A stretch of DNA of 64,000 bases from Pseudoips prasinana (Eukaryota > Arthropoda > Insecta > Lepidoptera > Nolidae), in NCBI GenBank assembly GCA_951640165.1, contig OX621252.1:1024501-1088500 (forward strand), in the 5' to 3' direction. The notes under the pieces are model-generated. The model ran no database searches. It saw only the letters and a list, made by a program, of their open reading frames with translations, and was not told the DNA's origin. Within the stretch, counting starts at the first letter, position 1, and every line of letters begins with the position of its first letter. Of the stretch, positions 10,804 to 20,603 are shown piece by piece. Both the position numbers and the translations under genes were made by a program.

Positions 10804-10887
10804 ATTATTGGGCATTCTATACCACTATCGGCAAGTTGCTCGGCGAGTGCGCCTCGCTGCCGATAGTGGTATAGAATGCCCAATAAT
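10804..10887. repeat. Subterminal hairpin in left Polinton TIR
   Basis: A perfect 30-bp inverted repeat (10804-10833 and 10858-10887) surrounds a 24-base loop with its own GC-rich stem. The right TIR carries the same structure. It could extrude as a cruciform, or serve as a binding site for integrase or terminal protein; that role is inference. Confidence 0.95.
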
Positions 10888-11319
10888 TGATAATCTACTC
10901 GCCTCTCCACTCGACCGAGACAGTACATTGTACTGAGAACTTGATTTGGAACGATAATTCGAGCAAATCGATACTCGACTCGCCACTCAACTCGACCGAT
11001 ACACTCGAACGAGACAGTTCATTTTGTCGCGTACTGGATGAGCTTTACTCGACCATTGACTAGTAACTTACTCCTTACCACTATATTCCATACGTCTGAC
11101 CAGTATGCGGCGTTTCGGAGAACGATGAACTGTCAACTATCAACTCGACTCTCCGTTTACTTACTGCACTCGACCGATCACTCGAGTTTGTATTCGCTGT
11201 TAACAGAATGTCGAGCGAGAGTGATGGTGACCGATGATTGTAACAAACCAAAGCTTGTGACTAAAGCGTTAACGGGTTGTTACTGTAAATAATAAACAAC
11301 TGTAACTTAGGTACTTGGT

Positions 11320-12348
11320 TTAATTATCATAAAATGTTGGTTTGTCTGGAAACAAAATATCAGCCGCACGCACGAGCTCTTGTAGTTTTCGCCACTGAGG
11401 AGAGTCCGCGTCGGTCTGGAACTTGATTCGGACGAGCGCTTTCTTCCACAGCTCGGCGGAGTCGGTGAGGCGAGCGTCGTCAGCCTTGTACACCTTGCAG
11501 TCGATGTAGTACTCTCCGTCGGTGCTCGTTGCTCGGCGCTCACAGCCGCTGGCTACGCGGTTCACAAAGAATGAAGTTAGGTGATCCGATGAATGTTCTT
11601 TGGGTGGGATGTCGCGGTTTTTACTGATGCCGAATATGTCCATGTCAGTGTTGGTTTTTTTACTGAAATAATAACGAAAACTGTTATTAGTTAATGTTTA
11701 CAACGAGAGATGCAGGGGCAAACAAAAAATAACAACGGTGTGTAAGCAGCGCACACAATCGCATAATATTTTATGAACGGCACCACGGATATTTCTGTAG
11801 AAAATATTACAAGTAACTAATCAGCGAATGGAATACTTATGCAAATTGCACTATTATAATTCAATTAGTGGAAACGTACTACTTTACTATTTTAATTTAA
11901 TCAGAACTAGGAGATAATAAATTCAAAATATTATTCACCTGCTACGAGTTACGGTTGTTGTTTGTGACTGCATCTTGCGTTTCCCATTGCTGTCTGCAGA
12001 CGGATTGCGTCTGGCCTTCACTTTGTGTCCAGTGATCGATGCTTGCGAGTAATCACACTCAGAGTCTGACCTGAAATAAAGATAGAGGAAATGTAGTCAC
12101 ACAATTATTATTAATTAATCCAATGGAGTAATGTCCATTGCGCTGGACATACTATAGGACACAAGTGTTCGGGCAAACACTGGTTCTCTAATATTTAAAT
12201 GGGATAGCACTGAGACTGAGCTAACTATGTACAGATCGGGTGATCTGTGAAGTAACGCGCTCACAAACAAATATATGTAGTTATAAATGACAGGCTAATC
12301 ACAAGTGTGATCCATGAAAACGAACCGACTATTTTATCAGACTTACAT
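11320..12348 (-). CDS. Spliced Polinton cargo gene, 158 aa, unknown function
   Basis: A three-exon minus-strand model fits exactly. Exon 1 ends at 12347 with donor GTAAGT and contributes only AT of the start codon. Exon 2 is 12070-11939 (acceptor TTTCAG, donor GTGAAT). Exon 3 is 11662-11320. The join creates ATG across the first junction and keeps one open frame to a stop at 11320. The product starts MSDSECDYSQAS, has a basic, Ser/Thr-rich first third, then a more structured part with GISKNRDIPP, FFVNRVASGC and RKLQELVRAADIL. I recognise no family. Exon 3 is markedly GC-richer than the rest of the element, which suggests acquisition from another genome. A TATA-like ATAAAA sits upstream near 12648-12655. 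The splice model is inferred. Confidence 0.6.
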
Positions 12349-13335
12349 TATTTTCCGATCAGAAGTTCCACTCGGTTTGATGACTTGGCTGGTGGTGACA
12401 GCAGCGGATGGCTATCGACAATGCCGTCACTGATATTGTAGGCGACACGGAGTGTTTGTAGACCGATTATACAAGAGCACTTCGTTGCACTTGCAGACTG
12501 CGAAAACTTTGTACCGAACAGAAAAACTTGTGGCTTATAAGTTAAAATCGAATTATAAGTTAGGAATGTTAAATCCACTACAATCAATCCGGTATTGCTT
12601 TGTTAAAGTAACTTTTTTTCTATAGTCGTATTATACGCGTTGGAAAATTTTATACTGTATCGAATGTCGATGCAGCGAAATAAGCTAGGGCTGACCAAAC
12701 GATAGCGTGAACGGAATCGCCACAAACCAGATAGATTTTATTATTTTAAAGAAGTAAATAAATGTTTCCAAGGTAATTATTTCATCATCTACATTTAGGT
12801 TTCGTGTAGAAAAAATGAACTTACTGCCGTCTACCGCGTACTTCTCTAGATTTCCTAAAATAAATAGATAATATAATTCCTGTAACTACGGTAACGGGCA
12901 TGACGAAACCATGAACGTTATATGATATCGTCATCGTCATGTCGTCTATCGACATACTATGATATATTTTAATCGATTAAGTGCATTGTGTGAAATTTGT
13001 ATATTTGAATGCCTACCAAGTTGTTACCAACCCTAACCAAAATAGCTGATTATTGTGATTGCGAAATAAATAATTATGTTTAGCACACGTGTAACAATTA
13101 GACAATAACAACTTTTATGATGAAATATTTTTCTGCTTTGTAGACAAAAAAGAAAACAAAAAAAATCCCTAAAATATTATTTATTACCTCAAAGTCTCTC
13201 GGAGCGAGCACCTTTCTAAACTGTTACAGTACAATCAAGTTAATTATTATAAATAAATATTTAATTGATCTCACACCAGAAACAACAACAATTTCAGCTA
13301 CTGGAGCAACTGTGTTCGTTATATCGGGGTGCTGA

Positions 13336-13830
13336 AATATACATACATATTTGGATCACGCAAATACATAATCTTATGTATGAACCATTTCATATTGTGC
13401 AGGTAATTATCAAATATAACACAACAATAATACGATAACTATTTAGAACATTACAATAATTATGACTATTTTTCATTCTAGAATTTACAGCTTTTTACCT
13501 AATTCTTCATCGGTACCAATAAACCATTTTTTTAGTTTCAGATACATTCTGCCTAAACATAATATTAATTACTGACTTGCCTGTGAAGAATTATTAAATT
13601 ACTTGAAGTATATCTACATATTTGGACCACGCAGATACACGTACTCTTATGTATACATAGTTTCATATTTTGCAGGTAATTATGAAATATATTTTTCTTC
13701 CCAGAATATACCATTAATCTCACCTAATCAGATTATGTACCTAATGCATCCATTTTTTTTTTTTTTTTTTTTTTATTATTTCAGATACATCCTGCCTAAA
13801 CATAATTACCGACTTGCCTGTGAAAAATTA
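13336..13830. repeat. Diverged tandem duplication (about 250 bp unit) upstream of PolB
   Basis: Two copies (about 13336-13596 and 13606-13830) share TACATATTTGG..CACGCA, a CAG/GTAATTAT junction, a T-rich tract ending in TTTCAG and ATACAT(T/C)CTGCCTAAACATA. The CAG/GTAATT and TTTCAG boundaries look like splice donor and acceptor, so the copies may hold duplicated 5' untranslated exons of the polymerase gene. No long coding frame is shared. Confidence 0.6.
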
Positions 13831-13999
13831 CACAAGGATCTTGAAATCAGCGTAAAATTGTCCTGACCAAGTTGTACTAATTATATAAAATATTTTGTCT
13901 GGTATACCTAAGACGGTGAATATTAGTTGTAAGTATTATCTAATCCAAATTTATTGAACTAATAATTTCAAGTGTTCTTTGATTTCAAACAATAATATA

Positions 14000-16900
14000 A
14001 TGCCTCACTGCTCTGATTGTAAAGTATTTGTAGACAATCGTCGATGGTCTGGTCATTTACGTAGCAATGTACATAAAAACAATAGTTCTAACCCTATGTA
14101 TGATAATGTTGTAATTATTAATTCTTCTTTTAAAGAACGAATCAAAAGTTACAAAATCATAGCGACAGGTGAACAAATACATAGTTTTCCTGAGGTGTTT
14201 CTCAAAAGTATTAGTACACAAGTCAAACATTTAATAGACAATTCAATAGAGAAACACACCTCTGTCAAAATAAATTTTGAACTGTTTGCTTCGTTTCTTA
14301 TGTATAAAAATGATCAACAAGAAATAAAATCATTCCGTACAAACAACATTATTACACATTTTAATTACGATTTTGATTCTATTTATAAACTAACTATTGA
14401 TTTACTACTAAAAAAAATTGAAGAATTTGAGGAAAGGGATAGTGGTTGGACTTTTTTATGCAATTCACATTTAGAATTAAATATTAATAAATATCAACCT
14501 CTCAGCGGATCTAAATTTTTAACTTTGCCGAAATTCATAAAAAGTAAAAGAGCTTGTTTGAATATTCGGAACAATGATGAGTATTGCTTTTTGTGGTGTG
14601 TTGTGGCGGCATTGTACCCCACAAATAGACATCCCGATAGGATTTCGTCTTATCCCCGCTTTCAGGATGTTTTGAATGTTAATAATTTGACATTTCCAAT
14701 CACATTTTCGGACATAGCTATCTTTGAGAAAAATAATCCTTCTGTTAATATATATGTGTATGGTTTAAAAAACGAGAAGACAATTATTGGACCGCTTTAT
14801 AAAACGTTGAATAATAAGTCTAATAAAAGTATCCATCTACTGTTTATAGAAAACAATAATAATTCTCATTACTGTCTTATCAAAGATTTATCTCGTTTAG
14901 TTAGAAATCAGATGACCAAACATCATGGTAAACTATATTTCTGTGAAACTTGTTTATTGTTTTTTCCAACGCTTAGTCAAATTGAATCCCACTTGTGTGG
15001 GGGGATCGTCACAGTTTTACCAGAACAAGGTTCATTTTTAAAATTTAAAAATTATGATAGGAAACAAAACATTCCATTCGTCATATACGCTGATTTCGAA
15101 ACGTTACTTGAACCCATTTCCGACGATGATTTCAACACCGCTAATACGTCATACTCTAAACGCCACGTGCCGGCTGCATTCGCTTACAATGTCGTGTCAT
15201 CAAATAAAAATGATAGCGTTGAAGGCTATAGAAGTTATCGCGGCAATGATTGTGTTTCAAAATTTATAAATTTTCTTACTGAGGATGTAAAACAAATACA
15301 TCAGATTATATCCAAAAGCGAGCCTATGATATTCACTGATGACAATTCTCTAGAGTTCAAACGTGCCGTTAGGTGTCATATTTGCGACAATTTACTCTTG
15401 ACCGATAAAGTAAGAGATCATTGTCATATTACAGGCCTGTATCGAGGTGCAGCACATCGACACTGTAATTTGCAACATAAAGTACCAAAATTTATACCAA
15501 TATTTTTTCACAATTTATCCGGGTACGATTGTCATTTATTTATAAAAAAGTTAGGCGAAATTCCAGGTCCAATTAAAATAATCCCTAAGACTAAAGAAAA
15601 ATACGTCGCATTCACCAAATTTATTCCTATTGCTGATAATGAGTTTATTTGTATAAGATTTTTAGATTCATTCAACTTTTTAGGGACAAGTTTAGACAAG
15701 CTCGCTAAAACATTGCAGGTGGAAGATTTTGTTAATCTTCGATTTCATTTTTCTAAAGACAGACAGTTTAATTTATTGACAAGAAAAGGTATATATCCTT
15801 ATGATTACATGACCAATTGGAAATGTTACGATCAAAAATCATTGCCGTCTAAGGGTAATTTTTATAATTATTTGACTAACGAAGACATTACAGATGAGGA
15901 TTATAATCACGCACAGGCTGTTTGGGCTGAATTCAATATTAATAACCTCGGCGAGTATACGGATCTATACTTAAAAACGGATGTGCTTTTGTTAACAGAC
16001 ATATTTCAAAATTTTCGGAAAACCTGTAAACAATATTACAGTCTTGACCCGGCGTTTTACATTACTGCACCTAGTTTATCTTTCGATGCAATGTTGCTAA
16101 AAACGGGCGTTCAGTTAGAACTCGTGTCGGACTTAGCTATCATCAGAATGATACAAAGCGGTATACGCGGCGGTTTGTGCATGTGTTCCCATCGGCATGC
16201 TAGAGCCAATCACAAATACATGCCTGAATATAATCCATCACAACCTGAGAGTTTCATAGTATATTTAGATTGTAATAATCTTTACGGTTTTAGCATGTGT
16301 CAGTATTTACCATACTCTAGTTTCAGATTTTTAAGTGATAACGAATTAGCAAATTTTAATGTTACCACTATAGAGGATAACGCAAACTGGGGCTTCATAT
16401 TAGAAGTCGATCTATTGTATCCCGAGCATTTACATAATGACCATAATGACTTACCATTTTGTCCCGAAAAATGTGTACCCCCGGGAGGTAAAACAAAGAA
16501 ATTAATAGCAAATTTGTATAATAAGTACAACTATGTGATTCACTACGTTCATTTAAAAAAATGTTTAGAACATGGTTTAATATTACGTAAAATTCATAGA
16601 GCAATTACTTTTAGACAGAGTCCATATTTAAAACAGTACATAGAGTTAAATACTCAATTAAGACAGAAAGCAAAAAGTTCCTTCGAACAAGACTTTTTTA
16701 AGTTATTAAATAACAGTGTTTTTGGAAAAACATTAGAAAATACTGAAAATAGAGTAACCGTACATTTAGTTAATCAATGGTGCGATCAGTCCAATCGAAC
16801 TAAGAAATTTATATCCGCTGAGAAACTTATAGCCAACCCCTATTTCCACAGTGCATCTATTTTATCAGAAAATTTAGTTGCAATACAAATGAAACCTGAT

Positions 16901-17518
16901 CAAATTATTTTAGATAAACCTATATACATAGGTTTCGCTGTATTAGAACTTTCAAAAGCACACATGTATTACTTTCATTACAATATTGTAAAGCCTTTTT
17001 ATAAAGATCGAGTGCAGCTATGTTACACAGATACCGATTCCTTTGTCTATAAAATATACACCAACGATTTTTACAATGATTTGAAATATAATTTTTTACA
17101 ATATTTTGACAGCAGTAACTATGAAATCACAAATGATTTACAGATACCGCTAAAAAATAAAAAGGTTCCCGGTCTCTTTAAAGATGAAATGGGAGGAAAA
17201 TATATTACTGATTTTGTTGGTTTGAGATCGAAACTTTACTCTATAAGAACCCCTAATAGTATCATTAAAAAAGCAAAAGGAGTAAAATCATGCGTGGTCA
17301 GGGATTTAAACTTATCAGACTATGAAACCATTTTATTTAATGGTGGAGTAATCCGGAGAAAAAATAATATGTTTAAATCAATAAAGCACGAAATATTTAC
17401 TCGGACTGTCAACAAAGTTGCTTTATCTAGAAATGATGACAAACGATCGATATCTGTGGATCAAATATCAACCCGAGCCTGGGGGCATGCATTTATTTTT
17501 AAGAATGAATTACTTTGA
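14000..17518 (+). CDS. Polinton DNA polymerase B (protein-primed type)
   Basis: This 1172-aa protein should replicate the element by protein priming. I take the start at ATG 14000 (MPHCSDCKVF); the open frame upstream has only a TTG. A Cys/His finger is at residues 3-25. The 3'-5' exonuclease has YADFET near 363, NLSGYDCHLF and YLKTDVLLLTD. The polymerase motifs are A, DCNNLYG near 757; B, NNSVFGK near 905; and C, YTDTDS near 1010. All catalytic aspartates seen are present and the frame is intact. Polinton PolB proteins are typically 1000-1300 aa. The gene is rightward, opposite to the structural gene cluster, with AATAAA at 17598-17603. Confidence 0.96.
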   Translation: MPHCSDCKVFVDNRRWSGHLRSNVHKNNSSNPMYDNVVIINSSFKERIKSYKIIATGEQIHSFPEVFLKSISTQVKHLIDNSIEKHTSVKINFELFASFLMYKNDQQEIKSFRTNNIITHFNYDFDSIYKLTIDLLLKKIEEFEERDSGWTFLCNSHLELNINKYQPLSGSKFLTLPKFIKSKRACLNIRNNDEYCFLWCVVAALYPTNRHPDRISSYPRFQDVLNVNNLTFPITFSDIAIFEKNNPSVNIYVYGLKNEKTIIGPLYKTLNNKSNKSIHLLFIENNNNSHYCLIKDLSRLVRNQMTKHHGKLYFCETCLLFFPTLSQIESHLCGGIVTVLPEQGSFLKFKNYDRKQNIPFVIYADFETLLEPISDDDFNTANTSYSKRHVPAAFAYNVVSSNKNDSVEGYRSYRGNDCVSKFINFLTEDVKQIHQIISKSEPMIFTDDNSLEFKRAVRCHICDNLLLTDKVRDHCHITGLYRGAAHRHCNLQHKVPKFIPIFFHNLSGYDCHLFIKKLGEIPGPIKIIPKTKEKYVAFTKFIPIADNEFICIRFLDSFNFLGTSLDKLAKTLQVEDFVNLRFHFSKDRQFNLLTRKGIYPYDYMTNWKCYDQKSLPSKGNFYNYLTNEDITDEDYNHAQAVWAEFNINNLGEYTDLYLKTDVLLLTDIFQNFRKTCKQYYSLDPAFYITAPSLSFDAMLLKTGVQLELVSDLAIIRMIQSGIRGGLCMCSHRHARANHKYMPEYNPSQPESFIVYLDCNNLYGFSMCQYLPYSSFRFLSDNELANFNVTTIEDNANWGFILEVDLLYPEHLHNDHNDLPFCPEKCVPPGGKTKKLIANLYNKYNYVIHYVHLKKCLEHGLILRKIHRAITFRQSPYLKQYIELNTQLRQKAKSSFEQDFFKLLNNSVFGKTLENTENRVTVHLVNQWCDQSNRTKKFISAEKLIANPYFHSASILSENLVAIQMKPDQIILDKPIYIGFAVLELSKAHMYYFHYNIVKPFYKDRVQLCYTDTDSFVYKIYTNDFYNDLKYNFLQYFDSSNYEITNDLQIPLKNKKVPGLFKDEMGGKYITDFVGLRSKLYSIRTPNSIIKKAKGVKSCVVRDLNLSDYETILFNGGVIRRKNNMFKSIKHEIFTRTVNKVALSRNDDKRSISVDQISTRAWGHAFIFKNELL

Positions 17519-17597
17519 TCATAATTTTAAGTTAAGTGTTACCTACTCATAGTTTAGTTTTAGGAAATAATAAATGTTAATATTATACAAAAAATGA

Positions 17598-17603
17598 AAT
17601 AAA
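17598..17603 (+). terminator. Poly(A) signal for PolB
   Basis: AATAAA lies 80 bp after the PolB stop, followed by a T/TG-rich stretch. Confidence 0.6.
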
Positions 17604-17983
17604 GTGTGAATTATTATAATTATTGACTTGTTTTATTTCTGAAATCCTGTTTATTTCAAAATATCATTACACTTTTAAAATCGGTAAACAAAGTTAACAC
17701 TGATTGCAGTTATCTCACTATGCACCTAAAATACCATGCATCATAAGGTTGATTTTCGAATAACTAACGTTTTACGATTAAGTAACATGCTTACAAGGCG
17801 TTGTTTGTCATTGTATAAGTGTTACCTACGTTGCAGTTCATTGGCCTTAGTCTTGAGACACAAACGCTTAGTTGACAATATTAGTATGACTTGTAATTAT
17901 TTAGTTATTTTGTCATCATTTACGAAATATTATTCGGCGCGAACACCTGTTTAATATTTTTTTAACTTCCATCAAAAGTTATC

Positions 17984-18577
17984 ATGTCGGTGAGTAAAAT
18001 ATTTTTAATTCGTTTTTTTATGATTGTTTTATAATTAGAGATTGTGTTCGCAGCTGTGTTGTGTTGCATTTTTCCAGAGCCTTTTGTCACTAATCTAAAG
18101 TAAATCTAGACTTTCTCGATTGAAAACCCAATTAAAACGCTATACTAGCGGAATAGTGGTATAAATTGTGTTTATATTTTGTTCCAGAATTCTGACACCG
18201 AGATTGTATTCAGCCAGTATGCTCAGAATCCTTACGAGGGATTCTCCGAGATGTTTCGCAGTGAACCCGGGCAAAGCAAACAAGTCACGAAAGATAAAAA
18301 ACCAAAACAACGGTGCAGGGAAAAATCGATAAAGCAAAATCCTACAAAATCCTTCGTTATGAGTCGACTACATCGAAAAGGGATTAAGTTAATAAAAATT
18401 TCAGTGGTAGATCTGTGTAACAACAATCCTCAAACCATAGACAGTGATAGTGACAGTGAAAACGTTATTATAAACGCTCAATATATTGTTCAAGATCCCA
18501 TCGACAGTGTTATGGACGAAACTGAGTCTTTAGTTAAGAAAATATCAAAATCTTTAATAGGTACTGACTTTTATTAA
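17984..18577 (+). CDS. Small two-exon Polinton gene, 131 aa, unknown
   Basis: Exon 1 is only ATGTCG (17984-17989) followed by donor GTGAGT. A 198-bp intron ends TTGTTCCAG, and exon 2 runs from 18188 to the stop at 18577. Without splicing the frame has no ATG at its true head. The product is acidic at its ends and basic in the middle (KDKKPKQRCREK), with an SDSDSE patch, and I recognise no domain. Like the cargo gene at the left end it starts MS-(N/D)-S and has an intron at or just after the start codon. AATAAA follows at 18682-18687. Confidence 0.55.
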
Positions 18578-18681
18578 CCATTTTTGTAAAGTAGTTAATA
18601 TTTGTATTTTCATTATGATGTTTTTATTTAATTTTGTATTAGGGTGTGTTATTTGTGGAGTAGCGTGGGGGTGTTTAACAA

Positions 18682-18716
18682 AATAAAAGCAAATTTACAT
18701 TATTTTGATTTTTATT
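18682..18716. terminator. Convergent poly(A) signals
   Basis: AATAAA on the plus strand at 18682-18687 serves the small gene. AATAAA on the minus strand (TTTATT at 18711-18716) serves the leftward capsid cluster. The two transcription blocks meet here. Confidence 0.55.
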
Positions 18717-18769
18717 TAAAAACCTTAAAACCAATAATCTAAATACATTACACATATGAGTACATACAT

Positions 18770-19246
18770 TTATACCCATTCTAAATATTTCCTTAAACAA
18801 AGCACATTTTTAAGAGCACATTGCTTTAGATGTTTATTACAATTAAAATTAGATCTTCCTTCACAGTATTTTTTATGCAAAACAGAGAAACTAAGACATT
18901 GTTCTGTACCAAGGTCTGATACTTTACAATTCACACACAGTTCCTTTATCCAATTCACCTTCTCCAAACCATTTACAATAATTTCCTTATTTTCTAGATA
19001 TGGAACGATTATACGCCGAAATTCTCTATAGTCAATATATCCTTCATTCCAATAAATACCTCTATTTCTTTCCAACCATTTAACTTGTCTCTTTTCGTCA
19101 CTTGTTAAGTATTTAAACAAGTATGGCGGTTTTATTAAAAATGTTTGCGTATAATCACGACTTGCAAAAGCTAATTCTTTTATTATAAAATTATTGTTCA
19201 GGTCTTTAAACCCTTGAACATCTAAAATAATAGTATTCGGATTCAT
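18770..19246 (-). CDS. Polinton hypothetical protein, 158 aa, Cys-rich C-terminus
   Basis: The protein starts MNPNTIILDVQGF and continues with NNNFIIKELAFASRD. This opening (I-x-D-x-x-GF-x(8)-IKEL) recurs in insect Polinton-type proteins of unknown function, to my recollection. The C-terminal third has six or more cysteines and histidines (CVNCKVSDLG, NFNCNKHLKQCALKNVLC), suggesting a metal-binding fold. The start overlaps the major capsid stop as ATGA. I do not assign a function. Confidence 0.7.
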   Translation of the reverse strand: MNPNTIILDVQGFKDLNNNFIIKELAFASRDYTQTFLIKPPYLFKYLTSDEKRQVKWLERNRGIYWNEGYIDYREFRRIIVPYLENKEIIVNGLEKVNWIKELCVNCKVSDLGTEQCLSFSVLHKKYCEGRSNFNCNKHLKQCALKNVLCLRKYLEWV

Positions 19247-20457
19247 GATATTTTTCTCACAGTATTACTCAATGGCTTGTACTCAATTATGCAGTCGTTC
19301 AATATAAGACAGTATGCAGAAGTTTGATCTGGTATATCGGAATCACTCTCAATTTCCACTCTTACATCCACAATAGGACCTGTCTTTACATTATCAGCTT
19401 GTCTAGAGCAATCTATGACAAATAGCGGCGCCAAATCTTTGAATTGTTTCTCACTTAATAAGGGTTCCGAGCGACGTCCGTAATAAGACTGTTGAAATCT
19501 GATGTATTGCTCGTATAATAAAGCGATTCTGTTATTCGCGAAGCTGACATTTAGGTTTTCATACGGGAAGTAAGTTGAGTTTAAGTATACTCTAACGTCA
19601 CGAACATGACAGTGATCGAACTGGGACATATCAGAACTTGAATTGTTTTTTCTATTTGTTTGTAGACCTATAATTATGTATCTTGGTTTCTCTATTTGTG
19701 AGGAAGTTTTGATAGACCAGGTATGTTTTGTAGTTTTAGGTAAAGCTGGATATTCGTACAGATCCCAATTTCTGAATATCATCTGGAGTGGTCGATCTTT
19801 TTCTAACAGTTTTAGCAAACTTATTTTTTCTTTGTCGGATACTTTAACATGCGGTACACGCCAGATGATTTTATTTATCTGAACGTCGTCTACAAATTCC
19901 CCGGTGTTAAGTTTCACAGCATTCAGATTAGTGTTACTTCGTAGCAATATCAGTTCGTGCCTACTATTTATCACGACTTTCTTGAAATCTTCTGCAAAAC
20001 CGATAATGTTACAGAGGGGTATAGAAGCAGAAAAACTACCCCCATTAATATTTTTTATTCCATCGATATTCCAGCCCCATGCATTGGCTATCTTTGATTC
20101 ACCTTCACTCATTGATATTAACGATTTCATGGTGGTAGTTATGCCAGCGTTTTTTATTCTATCAATTTCCACTCCATTCAGCTCATATCTTATATCTTGG
20201 AATAAGTAGAGTAGAGCATTATTCGTAAAATTAACACTAGTGGCTTTCTCTTTCATATCCTTTTTACTTACGACAACAGTTCCTTCCAAATACAAGGTAC
20301 TAGCTGAGGGAAGTATATACAAGTCCTGTTGGTTAATAGGTATGCGGATTTCATCGTTTCTATTGAAACTAGTTACGTAGGGCTTGTAAGAATGAAATTC
20401 GATTCCTTCAACAGTGTTGTCATAAGTCGGAGCAGATAAAACGTCTAAGATATTCAT
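19243..20457 (-). CDS. Polinton major capsid protein (double jelly-roll, PY)
   Basis: This 404-aa protein opens MNILDVLSAPTYDNTVEGIEFHS, then has repeated beta-strand-rich stretches (LYLEGTVVV, YLFQDIRYELNGVEID) and a second half with HVRDVRVYLNSTYFPYENLN. This is the pattern of Polinton/adintovirus major capsid proteins, which form the icosahedral shell. Its place next to the minor capsid and protease genes supports the call. The frame is complete. Its start overlaps the stop of the 49-aa ORF (ATGA at 20457-20454) and its stop overlaps the next ORF the same way. Confidence 0.88.
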   Translation of the reverse strand: MNILDVLSAPTYDNTVEGIEFHSYKPYVTSFNRNDEIRIPINQQDLYILPSASTLYLEGTVVVSKKDMKEKATSVNFTNNALLYLFQDIRYELNGVEIDRIKNAGITTTMKSLISMSEGESKIANAWGWNIDGIKNINGGSFSASIPLCNIIGFAEDFKKVVINSRHELILLRSNTNLNAVKLNTGEFVDDVQINKIIWRVPHVKVSDKEKISLLKLLEKDRPLQMIFRNWDLYEYPALPKTTKHTWSIKTSSQIEKPRYIIIGLQTNRKNNSSSDMSQFDHCHVRDVRVYLNSTYFPYENLNVSFANNRIALLYEQYIRFQQSYYGRRSEPLLSEKQFKDLAPLFVIDCSRQADNVKTGPIVDVRVEIESDSDIPDQTSAYCLILNDCIIEYKPLSNTVRKIS

Positions 20458-20603
20458 TTTAGCAAACCGATCGCTTTGAGAAATGCCTTGTTTTCTTTAG
20501 TTAATTTAATTTTCTTCTTAGAGCGAGCTCTTATTTGGTTGAAAGCTTGAGCGGGACTGATATTTTTGATTTGTTGATGCATATATTTATTGTAGTCAAT
20601 CAT
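20454..20603 (-). CDS. Small basic Polinton protein, 49 aa
   Basis: An ORF of 49 codons exactly bridges the minor and major capsid genes. Its ATG overlaps the upstream stop (ATGA) and its TGA overlaps the downstream ATG (ATGA). It is strongly basic in the middle (RARSKKKIKLTKENK) and ends in FLKAIGLLK. The precise fit between two structural genes argues that it is real. A capsid-associated or DNA-binding role is only a guess. Confidence 0.65.
   Translation of the reverse strand: MIDYNKYMHQQIKNISPAQAFNQIRARSKKKIKLTKENKAFLKAIGLLK

Noticed and set aside
10059..10928. Repeated open frames in the 324-bp array (His-rich, 60-73 codons)
   Set aside because: They arise from GAT microsatellite and LINE-tail sequence read on the wrong strand; no coding evidence.
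13979..13999. Upstream start for PolB
   Set aside because: The open frame there begins with TTG; the first ATG is at 14000.
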